Source: Agaricus subrufescens
Lineage: Eukaryota; Basidiomycota; Agaricomycetes; Agaricales; Agaricaceae
Reading direction: 5' to 3'
Assembly (NCBI GenBank): GCA_029945375.1
Contig: CM057067.1
Span: forward strand, 1,488,001 to 1,552,000
Length of the DNA stretch: 64,000 nucleotides
Shown: piece by piece, positions 1-10,563 of the stretch
Numbering within the stretch: position 1 is the stretch's first letter
How the letters are laid out: each line of letters begins with the position of its first letter
Notes under the pieces: model-generated
Told to the model about the DNA's origin: nothing
Database searches by the model: none
The model's input: only the letters and a program-made list of their open reading frames with translations
Made by a program: the position numbers and the translations under genes

Positions 1-521
1 TTTGTTATTAGCGGACTGTTAACATCAGGTTCAAACCGGCCTACTAAAATAGCCTAAATCATACACAATTATCACACAATATTCCCTAGAAACACATTAC
101 GGATTATGTATAGTACATCAACAGCCTCTATCCAATAAGACGATATAAATGTTTGTCAGTAAAAGGATTCACAAAGAACGAGTTGCATTGATCTAATACG
201 TTATCTCGTGTCCATTCAACAGGGCCGGGAAAAGGTGAATACTTCAGACAACATCTGACAATGGAACTATACTTCCTATGCCAGCTCCTGATGGATCCGA
301 GCGATCGCGTTCTACAGACACCTTGTACATTTGGTGGTGAGGATCAGGAGTTCGGGTGAACTGCGTGAACCACTCTACATAAACGAGGTGATCCGGGACA
401 ACATATTCACGAAATACTAGTTGTCGGATACTTGGTGGCATTGAAAAGACGGCGCGAATACGTCCAATGCGGAAACCTAGGAACAAGTATCAGTAGTGCA
501 GCAACAAAAAAAGAGAATAAA
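1..521. other. 3' flank of the Plavaka transposon
   Basis: No gene is visible here. The stretch lies beyond the transposase stop codon and should be the terminal non-coding part of the Plavaka element. An 11-base word near 27–37 (CAGGTTCAAAC) resembles, in inverted orientation and with one mismatch, a word near 20901 on the other side of the element. It may be a remnant of the terminal inverted repeat. The true end may lie outside the window. Confidence 0.35.
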
Positions 522-1947
522 TCATATACCGTGTATCCCTTCAAGATCGTTGTGTATCCGAAGCAGAGCAGTATTGAATCGCTGTGTTCTTGGGTTGGCA
601 TGAATCGCATCGGCTGTGTTTGCCATTTGAGTAAATGGATCGAGGGAAAGAAATTTGATTCGATGCCATAGCCAAAAATTTTGCATTGGCATCTCGACTG
701 CCCAAATTGCACGTTCAAGCTGGGCTGAGGTGATTGATGGGTAGCGTAAAAGTGTTACGAAGCGTGAAAAGGCCTCGTGAAAGTATGTCGCTCCATATTT
801 AGTGATGAGATCGTCAAGAGAAACTCGTCTTGTACTTGGGCGCTCAGACAAATGAATAGTTCTGTTTATTGAAAGACCTGGGGTGATCCATTCATATGAA
901 GAGGGGTGAGATGAGGGGACTTTACCGAGCCACCATTGAATCAAACGCTCATGTTGAAGAATCTTTTCCTTTTGTTCCAACCAGGTTGTCATCTGAGTAT
1001 ATTCATCCTTCCGATTAGTTGCTCGATAAGCATCCTTTGCTAGATCGATATGTAAGCGCTCTGTGTGCTCGGTATTAAAGTTGTTGGTCGTGCCAAAGAA
1101 TTTGATTTTCTGGGCATAGTGCTGCGCAAAGTGGAGCTTCGGTAAGTTGAAGTCCTTGCGGATAGCAAGGTCAATGAAGATATCCTTGTTTTCATGGAAA
1201 CGGTCAAGTGCGTGTTGAAGGAGGTCCAAAGTTTTGTCAGTGTGAACAGAATATTGCGCGAGAAAAAGGAAGTCAAGTAACGCACGGACCGCATGGATGA
1301 GCCGAACAGCCAACTGGCCATTGCCGAGCTGCAGGCCAACAACGAGTCCCATGAGAATGCGGGACATTTGGTCATGTTCCTTGCCAGAAACATGCGACAA
1401 GGCACTGATGCCTTTGTTGAACGTTCGAATGTTATGATTGGGTGGAAGTCGACGGCAGCGGGCATCGATTTCCAGTGGACCAAAGGCTTTGATAAGCCAG
1501 CTGACAATGTGTTTTATCAACCCCTGATAAAGCTGATGCAGCACATCAGGTGTTATTGAGGAGTAGATGTTCAGATAAGGTAGATGACGCCAGAACGGTG
1601 TGGCCACAGGCTTCACACGAGAAAGTTTACATAGGCCGATGAACTCTGAAGGGTCATCATCAAACGATGATAAAATCTTGAGTACATTGTCAAGGTCCCG
1701 AGGTTGTCCGAGATGAGGACTACCCCCCAGGTCATTGTGGGGCACATCACAGGAAGGGCAATCCCCCGAATATGTGCAAGTGGTGAGTACCTGTTCGGGG
1801 TAATCACCGATGAATGCCGCCATGATTGGGTGCATCCGGCGAAGCCTGCCATCAGCTGATGCCATGACCATCCCTTGGGCCCCTATCTTTTCCAGAGGCC
1901 GGAGGATTTCGCCCATGCATGAATGGTATAAATTTGCAAGCATGCGG
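522..1947 (-). pseudogene. Plavaka-type transposase, C-terminal part (split by insertion)
   Basis: This is the C-terminal two thirds of a Plavaka transposase, a CACTA-related DNA transposase family expanded in Agaricomycetes. The frame contains family blocks such as NLYHSCMGEILRPL, the ADGRLRRMHPI...DYPEQ block followed by a CPSC cysteine pair, and the HFAQHYAQKIKFFGTTNNFNTEHTERLHIDLAKDAYRATN-like region near its C-terminus. The apparent ATG at 1943 is not the real start. Reading across the LTR insertion, the frame continues without a shift into the segment at 17139, giving LGYLPTTRLENVSNKASRRR then MLANLYHSC. The copy is therefore one gene broken by the retrotransposon. Family membership rests on motif recall rather than on a search. 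Confidence 0.85.
1944..1947. repeat. Target-site duplication GCGG, left copy
   Basis: GCGG directly precedes the 5' LTR (TGTTACGG...) and is repeated directly after the 3' LTR at 17139–17142. Removing the element plus one copy restores an uninterrupted transposase reading frame. Confidence 0.85.
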
Positions 1948-3327
1948 TGTTACGGCCCCAGCCGTTTTACGCGTGAAAATCTACGTTTAATGCGGCTAGG
2001 TGTACGTATTAGACTCGAGAACGAGTAATCGATCACCCCGTTAGTACTGAGATCAGTCGAGGACATGTGTGAAGACAGGGAGACCTAGGGATCAGTCGAG
2101 ATTGCATCCGCGGTTCCTAGCAGGAAAACCGTACTGCTAGGGGAAATATAATCGCGTTCGAGGACTTAAAATGAAAGTCTCGAGACTGAGTCTAGGGAGA
2201 CTTTGCTGGGAATTATCATCGAGGTTGGCTATGGGATGGCTCGAGGACTTAGCGAAACGCGGTTCCTTCAGCAGACCTTATGCTAAACCGAAGCTATAAC
2301 TACTACCTGCCTAATAAGGAAAGGGCTAGGAAGTAGATGTCTTACACATGTCGAGATTGAATTAACCTGAAGCGAGACTGTTGGAATTGTCGGTCGAGAC
2401 TCTGGATCAGGCAGTAATAGTGATAATCTCGAAGCAACTAAGGGCGAGATAGAAGTGTGGCTTAATCGAGGACATCTTATCGACGGGATAATCAGTGGGT
2501 GGTGCACCTCGAGAGTTTCTAGACTAGGGTCTAGGGTTAGAAGCTCGTTAGCCAATGAGGAGTGGAAGATTAGGCAAGTGCGATGTTCGGTCGAGGAGAC
2601 TGAATAGTCGAGACTGTTGATTGGTGGAGAAAGATGAGTCGAGGAGACTATACCCATTCAGTGCTGGATACGGACTTGGTTATCTGTTTCATATTTGTTT
2701 ATTTTGTCTCAGTTTTTTATTGTGTATCGTATATAGTCGCCAGTCGAGGACGAGGTTCGGGATCGAATCTTTGCCCAAGCGCTGTGCGAGTGAAATCGAG
2801 TTTGGTTAAACTTCGCAGTGTTCTAAGCATTTCTTAAGTTCTTTCTCGACTCGGAAGGTCTTGTGTTCTGCTCGAGAGAGTATCTTCACTGGTCTAATAG
2901 GATCGTGATAGCATTCGGTGCTAGCTCGACTTGTCTTGCAGTCTGTCTCGAAGCGCGAAGGCAGGTCAAGGCTCTCCGAGTTTGTTGAGGCATCACTAGG
3001 GCGGATTCGCTACCCCTCCTAGATAGGTGTCTAACCCATTCTATTGAGGACAGTCGTCGCGAGCTTAGCCACTCGTCGCGAAGGTTCTAATCGAAACGGC
3101 ATAGGTCTGGAAGAGGTTTCTATTCAGTCGAGACTTGTTTCACATTTCTATTCTACCCCTATTTTCATTTAATACTTAATCGAGACGCTTACTTTCACTT
3201 TCTTTCTGATTTATTCTCCCCACGAACCGCACTCGAGACTCGGTGTAATTCAAAGGGTTGCATTCGCATTCGATTTTATATTTTTTTATATTTTATTTTC
3301 CATATTCACACCGATCTAGTCTCTTCA
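1948..3327 (+). repeat. 5' LTR
   Basis: A 1380 bp direct repeat of 15761–17138, starting TGTTACGGCC and ending GTCTCTTCA. It contains about 29 TCGA tetramers by eye against roughly 5 expected for random sequence of this length. An AT-rich, TATA-like tract lies near its 3' end (about 3268–3300). Small ORFs inside it occur in both LTR copies and are not credible genes. Confidence 0.95.
2116..2141. other. LTR hairpin (8-bp perfect stem)
   Basis: CCTAGCAG at 2116–2123 and CTGCTAGG at 2134–2141 form a perfect inverted repeat with a 10-nt loop. The same structure is kept in the 3' LTR at 15929–15954. It could be a protein-binding site or an RNA hairpin. The role is unknown. Confidence 0.6.
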
Positions 3328-3329
3328 TC

Positions 3330-3345
3330 TGGAGCCCACCGCGAG
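3330..3345 (+). other. Primer-binding-site candidate
   Basis: TGGAGCCCACCGCGAG begins two bases after the 5' LTR, where minus-strand priming by a tRNA 3' end (complement of CCA) is expected. It does not fit the initiator tRNA-Met found in this window. The priming tRNA was not identified. Confidence 0.6.
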
Positions 3346-3455
3346 AGGAGTTTCAGATTGAAAGTGATTAAGTTTTTCAGAGTTTATTTTGTTCGAGCCT
3401 TTGTGATACAGCTCGAAAGAGGTGGTCTAGGAAAGGACAAAGGACAGGAGCGTAG

Positions 3456-5594
3456 TCTCGGAGAAAACTGGAGCGAAAAGGGAAATCAGGGAGGGCTACT
3501 TCGAACTCGCAGGCCTCAAGCCTCATTCCCATCCCCGAGGATCCAGATTTAGCGTTGAAGCGAGCTAGGGAAGAGAAGCGAAGAGAAAAAGGAAAGGAGA
3601 GAGAAGAGAGTCAAAGGTTAGAAGTCGAGACAGGAGTCGAGCCCGAATTTACGCGCAAAGTGTGGGGAGTTCCTACCGAGGGAGCATCGGACGATACAGA
3701 GTGTAACCCGTTTCTGGAAAGGCGATTAGAGAGTTCATTTGGGAGTTCTGATCAGTCGAGATTGGAAGTTCCAGGGGGCTTTATAATTGGATCAGCCAGT
3801 CCAAGTAGACGAGCAGTCGCACCTCGTATTCAAGTGCCAGTAGTACCTAGGGAGGGTTTTCCACTTCCTTCCGCGAGTTCCGTCAGTCTCGGAGAATCAC
3901 CGTTCACTCGACAGTCAGGGGGATCACCAGCTACCAGTTTGGCTTTTAATCCACCAGCTCCGAGTTTGTATCAACAACAACTGAAAGACATTTTTCATCC
4001 GGAGGAGTCTGCGCCCTCGGAATTTGAAAAATTATCCGCGACTCAGCCTATCTCTCCCTCGACTTCGTCCTCGAGTGCCGCAGCCAGTGTTTCAGTAACC
4101 GCGGCCCCTACAAGGTCCCCTCAAGCTAAAAGAACATCGGCTCCGAGCCAGCCTTCTGTACAACCGAAACCCCCTACAAATCCACCACCACCAGCAGCAA
4201 GACCGAGAATGTCTAGAAGGGAAATGCCTGCGCCGATGACGGCTGGCGCGCCAAAATGGGAGGGTGATGTAGATGCATTACCGGATTTTATTTGGCGCCT
4301 CGACCAGACTTGTGAATCGGTCGCGTTGACAGATGAGAACGAGAAGATGAAGTGGGCGTTGGCCTACGTTCCGCACGACATTAGAATGGAATGGCTGGCC
4401 ATTCCAGAGTCCGCGGGAAGATGGAGCGACTTTAGAAAGGCGCTCGACTCAGAATACCCCGAGCTTGTAGAAAAAGAAGCAGGCTCGGTGGGAGCTTTAA
4501 AGGATTTGTGTTCGAGATTCCGCGTTATCACTTTGGCCGAGGAGTCGCGACTGTTATCTTTCAGGCGTAAATTCCAAGTCATAGCTGAAAAATGTTTGAA
4601 GCCTCCTGCGCTTATCTCGAATAGAGAGATAGTCGAGGCGTTTGTGTCGTCTCTCGACTCGACATTTAGGGACCAGCTAAATATAAGGCTAGCTCTGAAT
4701 GGAACGTTGAGGAATGCCGGCTCGAATGTCCAGACTAGAAACGAGGATCCGTATGATTGGAAAGAAGTAATCTCGAAAGCTGTGGAGCTAGTAGGAAGCA
4801 AAAATCTTGTTAGGTCTAGCGACTCGACTGTCGAGAAAGCTGCCTCGAAGGCAAGGGGCCCGGCGAAGCGCGAGATGACAGCCGCGGTTCAGGGATCGGC
4901 AGATGTAGAAGCTATCCGTCAAGAAATGCGACAAGAGATGAATGTGATGAAGGATTTATGGATGACGCAGCAGAAGAGTTTACAGGGGAGTCTCGACTCA
5001 TTGAGATCGAGTTTCACTACCCAAGGATCGAGACCGCCAGATAACTTTCCTCCGCGTCCGAGACCACCTTTCCAAAGTAATTATACACCAGAAGGTCGTC
5101 AAGGATGTTTCTATTGTGGCGAGGACCATAGATGGGCAACCTGCTCTTATAAGATGCAAGATGAGAAGGATGGAAAGATTAAGACGGACGGTAACAAGAT
5201 TCGGTTCTCGAATGGTGCAGCAATTCCGCGGGAGGCAGGGTTGAATATCCGAGAGTGTGTTAGGAAATTTATGCCTACTACGGTGGCGTCCTGGATCTAT
5301 GAACCAGCAGACGAGGAGCCGGATACGGGATATATAGGTCCTGTTTATGAGAATCCGCCGACCATTCTGAAGAGAGAGGAAGGGATCAATAAAAAAGATC
5401 TCGAGTTAGAAAGTTTGAAAGGGAAGATTGCTGGAATGGAGGTCCTACTGCACAAAATACCAGACGCGACGGGTAGTTCTGGACAGGGAGACTCCGAGAC
5501 AGTAGTCGAGAGCGAAGATGATAGTGAGGAGGCACTCTTGAGAAAGTTATCGAGTTTGCTTTCTGCCGCTAAGGAGCAGGGCTCGGTTTTTTAG
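3456..5594 (+). CDS. Gag polyprotein of the LTR retrotransposon
   Basis: Capsid/nucleocapsid precursor that would package element RNA in cytoplasmic particles. The open frame runs from just after a stop near 3453 to TAG at 5592–5594. Its first half is Ser/Pro-rich and probably disordered. A helical gag-like region follows (about 4250–4800, beginning near WEGDVDALPDFIWRLDQTCE). The zinc knuckle near 5106 is CFYCGEDHRWATC, spaced C-x2-C-x3-H-x4-C, one residue shorter than the standard C-x2-C-x4-H-x4-C. The first in-frame ATG is only at 4209, although gag-like sequence is open upstream of it. The true start may have been lost, may be non-AUG, or may lie in another frame. The stop sits on a T6 run where the protease frame takes over by −1. 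Confidence 0.85.
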   Translation, partial: SRRKLERKGKSGRATSNSQASSLIPIPEDPDLALKRAREEKRREKGKEREESQRLEVETGVEPEFTRKVWGVPTEGASDDTECNPFLERRLESSFGSSDQSRLEVPGGFIIGSASPSRRAVAPRIQVPVVPREGFPLPSASSVSLGESPFTRQSGGSPATSLAFNPPAPSLYQQQLKDIFHPEESAPSEFEKLSATQPISPSTSSSSAAASVSVTAAPTRSPQAKRTSAPSQPSVQPKPPTNPPPPAARPRMSRREMPAPMTAGAPKWEGDVDALPDFIWRLDQTCESVALTDENEKMKWALAYVPHDIRMEWLAIPESAGRWSDFRKALDSEYPELVEKEAGSVGALKDLCSRFRVITLAEESRLLSFRRKFQVIAEKCLKPPALISNREIVEAFVSSLDSTFRDQLNIRLALNGTLRNAGSNVQTRNEDPYDWKEVISKAVELVGSKNLVRSSDSTVEKAASKARGPAKREMTAAVQGSADVEAIRQEMRQEMNVMKDLWMTQQKSLQGSLDSLRSSFTTQGSRPPDNFPPRPRPPFQSNYTPEGRQGCFYCGEDHRWATCSYKMQDEKDGKIKTDGNKIRFSNGAAIPREAGLNIRECVRKFMPTTVASWIYEPADEEPDTGYIGPVYENPPTILKREEGINKKDLELESLKGKIAGMEVLLHKIPDATGSSGQGDSETVVESEDDSEEALLRKLSSLLSAAKEQGSVF
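5586..5594 (+). promoter_or_regulatory. gag–protease −1 frameshift site (candidate)
   Basis: Gag ends GTT TTT TAG on a run of six T. The protease frame is −1 relative to gag and is open straight across this point (TTT TTA GGA). Slippage of tRNA-Phe on the T run next to the stop codon would fuse the two frames. Confidence 0.55.
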
Positions 5595-6718
5595 GACGTC
5601 CGGTGACGAAGCCGGTCTCTGGAAAACGGGTTAGTTTCAGAGGTATTAAGGCGACCGAGGACGATTTTAGGAAAGAGAACCCGGGAGAAAAACAGAAAAA
5701 TAAAAAGAAGGAAGTAGTCGAGGCAAAAGAGACCTCGTCTACGAGAGTCGAGAAGTTTCCTTATAGGAAGGTACCAGGGTTGAAAGCGGTAGTAGAAGTT
5801 CCGCCACTACCCGCCAAGTATTTCAAGGAGAATAAAAAGGGACCGGTGTATAAACACCAGACTAAAGTCGAGGAGGGTGTGGACGTAGCGGAACTTTTAT
5901 CGAGGTTTGAAGGGAATCATATAACGATCACGCAGAAGGAACTTCTGGCGTTAGCCCCTCGACTACGAGAAGCCATGAAGGGACTCATCTCGAAAAAGAG
6001 AGTACCTACTGGTGAAGTATCAGTCATCGAGGAGGTAGTGGCAGAGGTACCGGAGATAGTCGAGACGGAAGAAAACACCGACTCGGAACATGAGGAAGGC
6101 GGATCCTGTAGAGTCATTGATGTAAATATATTAATGAGTACTGGGGGACCAGTCGAGACTAGTGGGATCGAGGATATGTGTACAGGGAAAGACCCGGTGC
6201 TGCAATTGTTGACTCGATACTCAGCAGAAGAGTCGAGGACGATGATATTTGCGATAGCAGAGCAGGATCGTCTCTCAGCAAAGGATGTAGCTGAATTAAC
6301 GGTCATTCCAACACTTATTAATGGTGTCCGAGAGGAAGAGGCACTGTTAGATAGTGGTTCACAAGTTGTGATGATGTCAAGGGAGGCTGCCGCGGACTGT
6401 AAACTCAGTTGGGATCCGAGCTTGCAAATTAACATGCAATCGGCCAACGGGCAGGTGTCTCGGACGTGTGGTCTAGCCAGGAATGTACCATTTACCTTAG
6501 GGGATCTGACAGTACAACTCCAGGTGCACGTAGTCGAGAAGGCACCGTATCGAGTCTTACTGGGCCGTCCTTTCGACTTGGTTACAGCAAGCGAGGTCGT
6601 AAATCATCAAGACGGAAGACAGTATCTTAATTTGAAAAACCCCGAGACTAAAGCCTCGACGTGTATTCCGACTTATGGTCGAGGACAACTTCCCTCTCAG
6701 CCGGCAGTAAATTTTTAA
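5588..6718 (+). CDS. Retroelement aspartic protease domain
   Basis: Pepsin-like retroviral protease that would cleave the Gag-Pol precursor. The frame is −1 to gag. Its first half is Lys/Glu-rich linker sequence. The catalytic motif is LLDSGSQ, with the Asp codon at 6350, followed by hydrophobic strands and the flap-side and C-terminal LLGRPFD motif typical of Ty3/gypsy proteases. There is no convincing ATG at its beginning, which supports expression by frameshift from gag rather than independent initiation. The frame ends at TAA 6716–6718, directly after a canonical slippery heptamer. Confidence 0.85.
   Translation, partial: FLGRPVTKPVSGKRVSFRGIKATEDDFRKENPGEKQKNKKKEVVEAKETSSTRVEKFPYRKVPGLKAVVEVPPLPAKYFKENKKGPVYKHQTKVEEGVDVAELLSRFEGNHITITQKELLALAPRLREAMKGLISKKRVPTGEVSVIEEVVAEVPEIVETEENTDSEHEEGGSCRVIDVNILMSTGGPVETSGIEDMCTGKDPVLQLLTRYSAEESRTMIFAIAEQDRLSAKDVAELTVIPTLINGVREEEALLDSGSQVVMMSREAAADCKLSWDPSLQINMQSANGQVSRTCGLARNVPFTLGDLTVQLQVHVVEKAPYRVLLGRPFDLVTASEVVNHQDGRQYLNLKNPETKASTCIPTYGRGQLPSQPAVNF
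6709..6718 (+). promoter_or_regulatory. protease–pol −1 frameshift site A_AAU_UUU
   Basis: In the protease frame the bases read (gt)A AAT TTT TAA. A AAT TTT has the canonical X XXY YYZ form for −1 slippage, is in the correct phase, and abuts the stop codon. Slipping back one base gives AAA TTT TTA AGT, which is exactly the reverse-transcriptase frame. Confidence 0.7.
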
Positions 6719-9700
6719 GTCGCCTCGAGGATTCCGACGAGTGGGATGGAGGAGAGGTGGCTTGTATAATTGAAGCGGATAAAAATGGAGAAGCTAGTAT
6801 AACGGAGTATTTGCCTATCGAGACTGAAGCATATACTACGGATGAGCTCAAACTTTTATATCTAGCAAAGAGCTTGGAAAGAAAAGGGGACTCGGATGAG
6901 AAAAAGGCATTTGAGCAGTACCTGAATATACTGTTGAGACCACACGACTTGAGAGATAGATCAGTCGCGGTGGAAGAGTTGGAGGAACCAGGGGATCCTC
7001 GAGAGTTAGTGCATTGTCTGGCAAAGAAGTATAAGCCAGTCGCGCTGAAAGTCAGGCCTGTCCTAGGAGAAGTACCGGATAAATTTCGAATTATTAGAAA
7101 TATTATCGGGGATCCTCTAAAAGATATGCCGGAGCTACCGAGGAGGCCGTCCGAGTTCGTACCGACGGGAAGATATACCGAGGAGCGAATGTTAAAGATG
7201 GATAAAGCGCATAGTGATGGGTTTCTATGGCCCGAGGAGGCTAAATTGATGCATTGGTTAGTCGCGGCGCAAAATGAAGCGTTCGCGTGGGACGACTCGG
7301 AGAGGGGGAGCTTCAAGAAAGAATATTTCCCTTCCGTCGAGATTCCTACTGTGCCTCATACACCTTGGGTTTTGAGAAACTTAAGAATCCCACCTGCGGT
7401 TTATGATGAAGTATGTAGGATCATCCGGAGAAAGATCGACGCGGGAGTATATGAACCCTCGAATGCGTCATATCGGTCGAGATGGTTCTGTGTGATTAAA
7501 AAGGATGGGAAGAGTTTGCGCCTAGTGCACAGTCTCGAACCTTTGAACGAGGTTACGATCGCGCACTCGGGGCTACCACCTGTGACGGAGGAGTTGGCCA
7601 TGCATTTTGCGGGTCGAGCCTGTAATGGGATACTCGATTTGTATGTGGGTTACGACGAAAGAGAAATCGCCGAGGGTTCGAGGGACCTAACGACATTCCA
7701 GACGCCGTTCGGGGCCTTACGCCTGGTTACCTTGCCAATGGGATGGACTAATTCTGTGCCGATCTTTCACGAGGATGTGACTTACATTCTCCGAGACGAG
7801 ATTCCCGAGTTCACATTGCCATATATAGACGATGTGCCAATTAGGGGCCCCGCGACTAGATATGAAAACGCCGAGGGAGTACCGGAAGTCTTGCTTGATA
7901 ATTCGGGGATTAGAAAATTCGTGTTCGAGCATATGGAGAACGTGAATCGTATTCTACAGCGAATGAAGTATGCTGGGGGAACGTTCTCGGGACCTAAAAC
8001 GATGATATGTGCGGATACAGTAGTTATCCTAGGATTCGAGTGTTCATATAAGGGGCGAAAGCCGAAAGCGGAAACGATCGAGAAAATTTTGAATTGGGGT
8101 GACTGTGAAAACACTACTGACGTCCGAGCTTTCTTGGGGACGGCGGTAATGTGTAGGCATCACATTCGAGATTTTGTTATGAAGGCGGTTCCATTGTATA
8201 ATCTTTGCAAGAAGGGAGTTACCTTCGAGTGGGGCGCGATTGAGAAAGCGGCTCAGCTCGAGATTAAAGAAGCTATCCGAGACTGTTTTCATACGAGGAA
8301 TCCGAGGTTTCCGAGTGAGCAGCCGATTGTCTTAGCTGTGGACTCATCTTGGAGGGCTGTTGGGTATTACCTGTATCAGCGAGACGAGTTGGAGCCAAAA
8401 ATAATTCATTATATCAAGTTTAATTCGATATTAATGGATCCGAGGCAACAACGATATTCTCAACCAAAGTGAGAGTTAGTGGGATTGCGCATGGCGCTCG
8501 AGGAGGAGAATTATTTGCTTCGAGGGTGTCGAAATCTCATAGTCGAGACTGATGCGAAGTACTTGCATGGAATGTTAAACAACGCCGGCAAGTTACTCAG
8601 CGCAACTGTGAATCGTTGGGTGGTTTATATTCGGACTCATTTCCACTTCACATTGGTTCATCGAAAGGGAAAAGGTTTTGGGCCTGATGGATTGTCTCGG
8701 AGGAAATGGTATCCTGGAGATAAAGCGACTCGACAGTATGATGATGGGTCAGACGATGACGGGGAAGAGATCGAATTGGTTAAGGAGAATGAGGGAGAAG
8801 AGGACCCTCTACCGATAGATGACTTCGTCGAGGAAATCGATGATAGGAAAGGTTTCTTTGCTGAAGTGATAGCAGTGGACCATAGTTATCGATTGGACCT
8901 CGACTTCGCAAGAAAGTGTCTGGAGGCGGAAATAGCTGAGAAGCGACGATTATCTAATGATCGAGACGTTGCTGAACCGGTTCGAGTATTCCTCGGGAAA
9001 ATGATCGAGGAAGAAGAACAGGCGGTAAATGAAGAAAACGGTCGAGATGGTTACGATGAGGATCGCAGAACTATTGCGGCTCGTGAACAGGACAGTCGGT
9101 TAGAAAAGATCCGAGACTGGATTGTTCATCGAGTGGAGAGATTACCAAAAGATCGACTATCGGTCGAGGAGGCGAAATTGTCAAGAGCGGCCTCGAACTT
9201 CTGGTTAGACAAAGACGGGAAGTTATATCGTCGAAGGCCAGGGGATGATTATGCTCAGTTGGTGATCGAGATAGAGAATAGAATGGAAATCATGAGGGAA
9301 TGTCACGACAAATTGGGGCATCGAGGAGTGTATGCTACGTCGAGACTGATCAGTCAACGGTTTTGGTGGCCCGAGATGGAAGCCGACGTTAGCTGGTACG
9401 TTCGCTCGTGTCACTTATGTCAGGTGCGGCAAAAGATGGCAATGGAGTTGCCACCAGTGGTGACGCATACTCCCTCGATCTTTCAAGTTTTGCATGCGGA
9501 CACAGTACACATGACGCCTGCCTCGAATGGTTGTAAATACATTGTGCATGGCAGATGTGGACTTTCGTCATGGATGGAAGCGAAAGCGTTGAGAACCGAG
9601 GATGCAAAATCCATTGGTCAATGGCTATTCGAGGACATAATCTGTCGGTGGGGCAGTCTTGTGAAAATAGTCACAGACAATGGCTCGCCGTTTAGGAAAG

Positions 9701-10494
9701 CGGTGAGGTGGCTCGAAGATAAATATGGAATTAAGGGTGTAACGATCTCGCCATATAACTCGAGGGCTAATGGCATTGTCGAGAGGTCTCATTGGGATGT
9801 ACGGCAGATGTTATACAAGGCTACGGACGGTGAAGTAAAAAAGTGGTTTTGGCACCTACATCAAGTTATGTGGGCAGACAGAATTACTATAAGAAAGGGG
9901 ACAGGATGTTCTCCCTACTTCATGGTTACCGGGGCTCATCCTACGATACCTTTGGACGTAGTCGAGGCGACTTGGTTGGTGAAATATCCTGATCGATTTG
10001 TCGAGACTGCAGAGTTGATCGGTCTAAGGGCTCTCGCGCTGGCTAAACATGTTAAACATGTGGAGCAAATGAGGGCAAGGTTAACGAAAGAAAAAGTTGA
10101 TCGAGCTTTGAAATTAGAAGAAGATGCGAAAGCGAGGATTAAGGAATATGATCTGGAAGCAGGGAGCTTGGTCCTGGTGAAGAATTCCGCGATCGAGATG
10201 TCAGCCAATAGGAAAATGAAACCTCGATATCTCGGACCCATGGTAGTGGTTCGAAGGTTGAAAGGGGGAGCATATGTTCTTGCCGAGATGGATGGCTCGG
10301 TATGGCAGAATAAAGTGGCTGCATTCCGGGTTATTCCTTACCTGGCGAGGGAGAAAGTCGAGTATTCCGACGCAATCATTAAGCTGTTGGATACGAGTGA
10401 AGAGGAGTTAGAACTGTTAGAGGAACCAGTCGAGACTATTGATTTGGACGAGGAAGCTGATGAATCAGACGAGGAGACAGTCGAGGGAGACTAG
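6709..10494 (+). pseudogene. Pol: reverse transcriptase–RNase H–integrase, interrupted by one TGA
   Basis: One frame of 1262 codons containing a single stop (TGA 8470–8472). The RT fingers/palm include SRWFCVIKKDGKSLRLVHSL and the catalytic YIDD at 7822–7833. RNase H follows, with VLAVDSSWRAVGYYLYQ and, after the stop, a conserved [13 protein letters not shown] block and the GPDGLSRR terminus. Integrase has an H-H-C-C zinc domain (about 9298–9425), then the D-D-E core with Asp 9499, Asp 9676 and Glu 9781, 34 residues between the last two, and a C-terminal GPY/F-type module near [15 protein letters not shown] before integrase places it in Ty3/gypsy. The stop falls in [15 protein letters not shown], where relatives as I recall them have Arg, so CGA to TGA is likely. 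Otherwise the frame is intact. Confidence 0.9.
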
Positions 10495-10563
10495 AACCTT
10501 TGTTATTGAACACTAACTAGGAGAAAACTAGTCTCGGACAAGTACGCTATAACGATAAATAGC

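Noticed and set aside
2283..2837. Open frames inside the LTR (for example 124 codons minus at 2283–2657) and their copies at 16094–16648
   Set aside because: They occur in both LTRs as part of the repeat and have no recognisable protein features.
3330..3345. Primer-binding site pairing with the initiator tRNA-Met of this window
   Set aside because: The tRNA 3' end would need TGGTAGCAGCAAC; the element has TGGAGCCCACCGC, so the match stops after TGG.
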